Below, in pieces: positions 12,693 to 15,282 of a stretch of DNA of 15,282 nt (its first letter is position 1; every line of letters starts with the position of its first letter). The DNA is from Deltaproteobacteria bacterium (GTDB taxonomy: Bacteria > UBA10199 > SPLOWO2-01-44-7). The notes below the pieces were generated by a model. It searched no databases. It was given only the letters and a program-made list of their open reading frames with translations, and had not been told where the DNA came from. The stretch is from contig JACQMB010000013.1 of NCBI GenBank assembly GCA_016203765.1, positions 1 to 15,282 on the forward strand, in the 5' to 3' direction. A program made the position numbers and the translations under genes.

Positions 12693-13019
12693 ATGATCAA
12701 AAAAATCGTATTCACGCTGTTCGCGGCACTGACCAGCCCGGCAGTGCTTTTGGCGGCCGAGGGCGGCGAAACCGGCGAGGGGGCCTTTACGTTTGTGAAG
12801 GCCGGACTCGCCCTGGGCGCCGGCCTTGGCATCGGGATCGCCGCCTTTGGCGGGGCCCTGGGACAGGGAAAAGCGGCCGCATCGGCGCTGGAAGGGATCG
12901 CCCGCAACCCGGAGGCCTCGGCCAAGGTAATGACCCCGATGATCATCGCCCTGGCGCTGATCGAATCACTGGTCATCTACGCCCTGGTGATCGCGTTCAT
13001 GCTGTTGGGCAAGATATAA
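12693..13019 (+). CDS. atpE: F-type ATP synthase subunit c with sodium-type ion-site residues and a signal-like N-terminus
   Basis: 108 residues, preceded by a strong GGGAGGAG Shine-Dalgarno. Residues 1-22 look like a signal peptide (MIKKIVFTLFAALTSPAVLL, then AA), which lengthens the protein beyond the usual 70-90 residues. The mature hairpin has helix 1 (FVKAGLALGAGLGIGIAAFGGALGQG), the polar loop ARNPEA with the conserved R-N-P, and helix 2 ending IIALALIESLVIYALVIAFML. Glu91 is the ion carrier. Gln58, Glu91, Ser92 and Tyr96 correspond in identity and exact spacing to Q32, E65, S66 and Y70 of the Na+-binding c ring of Ilyobacter tartaricus; T67 is Leu here. The peripheral genes (atpF, H, A, G, D, C) do not follow: a tRNA gene comes next. 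Confidence 0.93.
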   Translation: MIKKIVFTLFAALTSPAVLLAAEGGETGEGAFTFVKAGLALGAGLGIGIAAFGGALGQGKAAASALEGIARNPEASAKVMTPMIIALALIESLVIYALVIAFMLLGKI

Positions 13020-13031
13020 AAATTGTTGCCT

Positions 13032-13108
13032 GCGCCCGTAGCTCAGTGGATTAGAGCACCTGACTACGGATCAGGGGGTCGGGAGTTCAAATCTTCCCGG
13101 GCGCGCCA
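13032..13108 (+). tRNA. tRNA-Arg(ACG)
   Basis: A full cloverleaf can be drawn: acceptor GCGCCCG (13032-13038) with CGGGCGC (13098-13104), a D arm beginning GCTC, anticodon stem CCTGA/TCAGG with loop CTACGGA giving anticodon ACG, T stem GGGAG/CTTCC with loop TTCAAAT, discriminator G and an encoded CCA. Anticodon ACG, with A34 normally edited to inosine by TadA, reads CGU, CGC and CGA arginine codons. It starts 12 nt after the atpE stop, so it may be processed from the atp transcript or have its own promoter inside atpE. Confidence 0.96.
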
Positions 13109-13109
13109 G

Positions 13110-13355
13110 TTAAAAAACAATGTGGATTCCGAGGTAGAACTTTTTTGGGGAGTGGTTAATATTTCTGTCTCTTTCGCTCTGAGGTAGGCGGGAACTTTTG
13201 CCAAACAATGCCAAGTCACGAATAGCCAGATCCATTTTGGCCGAAGCAGTTTTTTTATTCTTTTGACCCTCGCCTTTGTCCGTCGAGGCGGCAAAGGAAA
13301 TATTGGGCATTAAAAGCGCTATCCCCATGATCCATATTGCGAGTCGTTTCTTCAT
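13110..13355 (-). CDS. Small secreted protein with signal peptide, unknown function
   Basis: 81 residues. The N-terminus is a good Sec signal: MKKR, the hydrophobic stretch LAIWIMGIALLMPNI, and a cleavage site near SFA-AST. A GGGGTGAT Shine-Dalgarno-like element immediately precedes the ATG at 13355. The mature part is only about 58 residues, Lys/Ser-rich (GEGQKNKKTASAK), then LAIRDLALFGKSSRLPQSERDRN, and ends FYLGIHIVF. A terminal aromatic residue with alternating hydrophobics is like the last strand of an outer-membrane beta-barrel, yet the protein is far too short for a barrel. It may be a remnant of one or a separate small periplasmic protein. Its stop lies 2 nt from the end of the tRNA-Arg gene on the other strand. 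Confidence 0.5.
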   Translation of the reverse strand: MKKRLAIWIMGIALLMPNISFAASTDKGEGQKNKKTASAKMDLAIRDLALFGKSSRLPQSERDRNINHSPKKFYLGIHIVF

Positions 13356-13573
13356 ATCACCCCTATTACAAGCAAAAGGGAGGCCAAGTGCTTCCTTGTC
13401 TAAAATTTTTATAACCTATTGATATTACTTGATTTTTAATAAAAGAGGATGGCTGGTCGTATAATATAAAATGGGGGGATTTATCCTCAATCAAGAAGAG
13501 AACTGGGACCAATTTTCGCTTGGAATAATTCAACTTGAAGTCAATCAAAGGCTTCGCTACCTTGAGCCGTTTC
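13356..13573. other. AT-rich intergenic region between divergent genes
   Basis: About 218 bp, clearly richer in A/T than its surroundings, between the small secreted protein gene (-) and the ABC transporter (+). It contains a perfect -10 hexamer TATAAT at 13460-13465 on the plus strand, but no good -35 box at the right distance. A short open frame on the minus strand has no supporting features. The region probably holds the promoters of both flanking genes. Confidence 0.5.
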
Positions 13574-14371
13574 ATGAACGCCATCGAGATTTCGGGGATT
13601 AAAAAATCCTTTCAAAACGTGCATGCCCTCAAGGGGGTGGATCTCGCCATCCGCCAAGGCGAGTTCTTCGGCCTGCTGGGTCCCAATGGGGCGGGGAAGA
13701 CCACGCTGATCAGCGCCATCATGGGGCTGGTCAGGCCCGATGCCGGCGCCATTCAGGTGATGGGCCTGGATAACCGCCAGGAACCGATGGCCGCCAAAAA
13801 GCTGATGGCCCTCTGCCCGCAGGAGATCAACGTCCACACCTATTTTCCCATTCAAAAAATCATGGAATTCCAGGGGGGATTCTACGGGTTTGACCGCAAA
13901 ACGTCCAAACAGCGCGCGGAAGAATTGTTAAAACGCTTCGGCCTGTGGGAAAAAAGAAAAGTGGGCAAATTCAATCTCTCCGGGGGAATGCAACGCCGCC
14001 TCATGATCGCCCGCTCCCTGATGAGCGATCCCAAAATTTTGATTCTGGACGAACCGACCGCCGGCGTCGACGTGGAACTGCGGCATGAGCTTTGGGACTT
14101 TTTAAAAACGATCAACCAAAACGGCAGGACCATTTTGCTGACCACGCACTATATCGAAGAGGCCGAGCAGTTGTGCGGCCGGGTGGCGATCATCCACGAA
14201 GGCAAAATTGTCGCCTGCGACACCCCGCAAAAATTGATTGTCCAGCACGGTCAAAAGGGAAAACCGGTCCGGCGATTTGTCCGACCGGGAACGTTGGAGG
14301 AAGTCTTCGTCAATTTGACGGGAAAAAGGATGGAGGAGGCTCAGCAATGGGAAATGGCACCCCGTTTGTAA
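13574..14371 (+). CDS. ABC transporter ATP-binding protein, YadG-like
   Basis: 265 residues from the ATG at 13574; an in-frame ATG 13 codons earlier is possible. Nucleotide-binding domain motifs are complete: Walker A GPNGAGKTT (36-44), Q-loop CPQE (Gln83), signature LSGGM (135-139), Walker B ILILDEPTAGVD (155-166) and switch His192 in THYIEEAEQ. The segment after about residue 215 (KIVACDTPQKLIV) is the usual tail, ending in TLEEVFVNLTG, typical of ABC-2 exporter ATPases. The signature reads LSGGM rather than LSGGQ, a common variant in this group. It powers export through the permease encoded next, with which it overlaps by 25 nt. By resemblance of the permease to YadH the pair is of the YadGH type, whose substrate is not established. 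Confidence 0.92.
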   Translation: MNAIEISGIKKSFQNVHALKGVDLAIRQGEFFGLLGPNGAGKTTLISAIMGLVRPDAGAIQVMGLDNRQEPMAAKKLMALCPQEINVHTYFPIQKIMEFQGGFYGFDRKTSKQRAEELLKRFGLWEKRKVGKFNLSGGMQRRLMIARSLMSDPKILILDEPTAGVDVELRHELWDFLKTINQNGRTILLTTHYIEEAEQLCGRVAIIHEGKIVACDTPQKLIVQHGQKGKPVRRFVRPGTLEEVFVNLTGKRMEEAQQWEMAPRL

Positions 14372-15111
14372 CCCTCCTGCGCCAGGAGTGGTTTCGTTTT
14401 ACCCGGCTGTGGAAACAGACCATTTTTCCGCCGATCGTCACCACCATTCTGTTTATCTTGATCTTCGGATTCTCGCTGGGGGATCGCATCCGAGAAATTC
14501 ACGGCCTTTCCTACATTCTCTTTATCGTCCCCGGACTGGCCGCCATGGGGGCGATGATGAACGCCCACACCAACTGCTCTTTTGCCCTCTACATGTCGCG
14601 CTTCGACCAAAGCATCGACAACATGCTGGCGGCCCCCTTGCGCTCCATCGAGCTGGTCACCGCTTTTCTTTGGGGCGGGATCGCCCGCGGGATGCTGGTG
14701 GGGCTCGTTACCTTGGCTGTTTCCCTCCTGCTTTTGAAACAACCGCCGTATCATTTGGGCTGGACCCTTTTCTTTTTAATCACCCAAACGGTGTTTTTCG
14801 GCTGTTGGGGAATCGTCGGGGCCCTCCGGGCCAAGACCTGGGACAACCTCGCCACGGCGCAAAATTTTATCATCACGCCGCTGATTTATCTGGGGGGCGT
14901 TTTTTATTCGGTCGATCTTCTGCCCGGCATCTGGCGGACGATCTCCGGTTTCAACCCGCTTCTCTACATGATCGACGGAACCCGTTACGGCGTTTTGGGG
15001 GTGCACGATCTGTCGCTCTTGACCTCCGCCGGTTTATCGGCAGGAATGTCACTGGGGATGTTCGCCCTATGCGTGATTTTGTTTCAAAAAGGCTATCGCC
15101 TCGTCCGGTGA
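14347..15111 (+). CDS. ABC-2 type transporter permease, YadH/DrrB-like
   Basis: 254 residues with about six transmembrane helices. The start at 14347 is preceded by GGAGGAG about 8 nt upstream, inside the end of the ATPase gene. The sequence resembles E. coli YadH along its whole length: FTRLWKQTIFPPIVTTILFI, IHGLSYILFIVPGLAAMGAM, LAAPLRSIELVTAFLWGGIARG, the LITPLIYLGGVFYS-like segment (here IITPLIYLGGVFYS), and FNPLLYMIDGTRYGVLG. Such permeases export lipids, polysaccharides or drugs together with their ATPase. The C-terminus (QKGYRLVR) is short. The last 45 nt overlap the end of the opposite-strand LOG-like gene. Confidence 0.92.
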   Translation: MGNGTPFVTLLRQEWFRFTRLWKQTIFPPIVTTILFILIFGFSLGDRIREIHGLSYILFIVPGLAAMGAMMNAHTNCSFALYMSRFDQSIDNMLAAPLRSIELVTAFLWGGIARGMLVGLVTLAVSLLLLKQPPYHLGWTLFFLITQTVFFGCWGIVGALRAKTWDNLATAQNFIITPLIYLGGVFYSVDLLPGIWRTISGFNPLLYMIDGTRYGVLGVHDLSLLTSAGLSAGMSLGMFALCVILFQKGYRLVR

Positions 15112-15282
15112 GGAGACCGGCCTAACCCCTTCGATGGCCCAAGTATCCAAACCGAGCACCGGCTTGCCCAGCTTCAACGCGATCGCGATCTCCGACAAGG
15201 TCCCTTCGCCGCCGCCGACGGCAATCAGGGAATCGGCGGTATGGACAATGATCGCGTTCCGGGCGTAACCCATATTGGTGGC
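15067..15282 (-). CDS. LOG/TIGR00725-like Rossmann protein, C-terminal part (cut by window edge)
   Basis: The frame is open to the right edge; 71 codons plus a TAG stop are visible. An internal ATG at 15273 is not taken as the start, because the three codons before it (ATN) continue the family pattern around T-x-M-G-Y-A-R-N. The motif DSLIAVGGGEGTLSEIAIAL is the nucleotide-binding glycine loop of the lysine decarboxylase-like (LOG/SLOG) superfamily, where PGGxGTxxE is the usual form. The GGG-GTLSE version followed by KLGKPVLGLDTW suggests the TIGR00725 branch, of unknown function, rather than cytokinin-activating LOG proper. It converges on and overlaps the ABC permease by 45 nt. Confidence 0.8.
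   Translation of the reverse strand, partial: ATNMGYARNAIIVHTADSLIAVGGGEGTLSEIAIALKLGKPVLGLDTWAIEGVRPVSSPDEAIAFLKQNHA

Noticed and set aside
11545..13019. Second, N-ATPase type sodium pump operon
   Set aside because: Small AtpZ/AtpI-like proteins and Na+-type residues suggested it, but N-ATPase operons start with atpD and atpC and continue to atpF, atpA and atpG; here hemL and a tRNA flank the four genes.
13064..13294. Minus-strand open frame ending in WRAREDLNSRPPDP
   Set aside because: The ending is the well-known false translation of a tRNA gene read on the opposite strand; the region is explained by tRNA-Arg and the small secreted protein.
13366..13584. 72-codon minus-strand open frame in the AT-rich spacer
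   Set aside because: No Shine-Dalgarno, no domain, and it crosses the likely ABC transporter promoter and start.
1..15282. CRISPR arrays, insertion sequences, prophage genes, toxin-antitoxin pairs
   Set aside because: Read for direct repeats with spacers, transposase motifs, terminal inverted repeats and small paired genes; none found.

Overview
The window is a densely packed stretch of bacterial chromosome. By eye it is of moderate to slightly high GC, with short spacers and many 1-10 nt overlaps. Gene content fits a Gram-negative, deltaproteobacteria-like lineage, probably an uncultured one. The pointers are a two-ACT-domain SerB, a separate atpZ-atpI-atpB-atpE cluster whose c subunit has a signal-like N-terminus, the hopanoid genes hpnG and hpnH, HemL of the glutamate (C5) haem route, TatA, and a lipoprotein. 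The lineage is inference; no rRNA or other decisive marker is present. No prophage, insertion sequence, CRISPR array or defence system was found.

Layout, left to right. 1-225 (+) is the end of an unidentified membrane protein. 240-1950 (-) is a three-gene operon: Thr/Ser-rich lipoprotein, two-helix membrane protein, CPBP-type intramembrane protease. 2016-2938 (-) encodes a TFIIB-type zinc-ribbon protein followed by a DEDDh exonuclease. 3134-4336 (+) is serB, which shares its stop codon region with a 55-residue tatA (4333-4500, -). Upstream of tatA is an unrecognised Cys/His-rich protein (4547-4984, -) with a strong-looking promoter. 5083-5726 (-) holds a small unknown gene translationally coupled to a secreted helix-hairpin-helix protein, followed by a strong hairpin terminator. 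5859-6833 (-) is a long-chain polyprenyl diphosphate synthase, divergent from an alpha/beta hydrolase (6889-7623, +).

7538-10218 is the hopanoid side-chain module. hpnH (+, radical SAM adenosylhopane synthase) diverges from hpnG (-, adenosylhopane nucleosidase/phosphorylase) across only 28 bp. A dihydroorotate dehydrogenase-family gene follows hpnG after 4 nt. hemL follows hpnH after 1 nt, and its first codons are made of a tandem heptamer repeat. 11545-13019 (+) encodes the membrane part of an F-type ATP synthase, with a c subunit whose ion-site residues match sodium-binding rings. A tRNA-Arg(ACG) at 13032-13108 follows directly. After a small secreted protein (13110-13355, -) and an AT-rich spacer come a YadG/YadH-like ABC-2 exporter pair (13574-15111, +) and the end of a LOG/TIGR00725-like protein (15067-15282, -) that runs off the right edge.

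No complete new multi-gene system is evident. The most unusual items are: the sodium-type c subunit; two identical 14-bp elements bracketing a TTGACA box before the atp genes; the heptamer repeat forming the start of hemL; the symmetric Cys-x6-Cys/His4/Cys-x6-Cys protein with its A-tract, palindrome and extended -10 promoter; and a recurring arrangement in which genes without a Shine-Dalgarno have promoter-like boxes placed for leaderless transcription.
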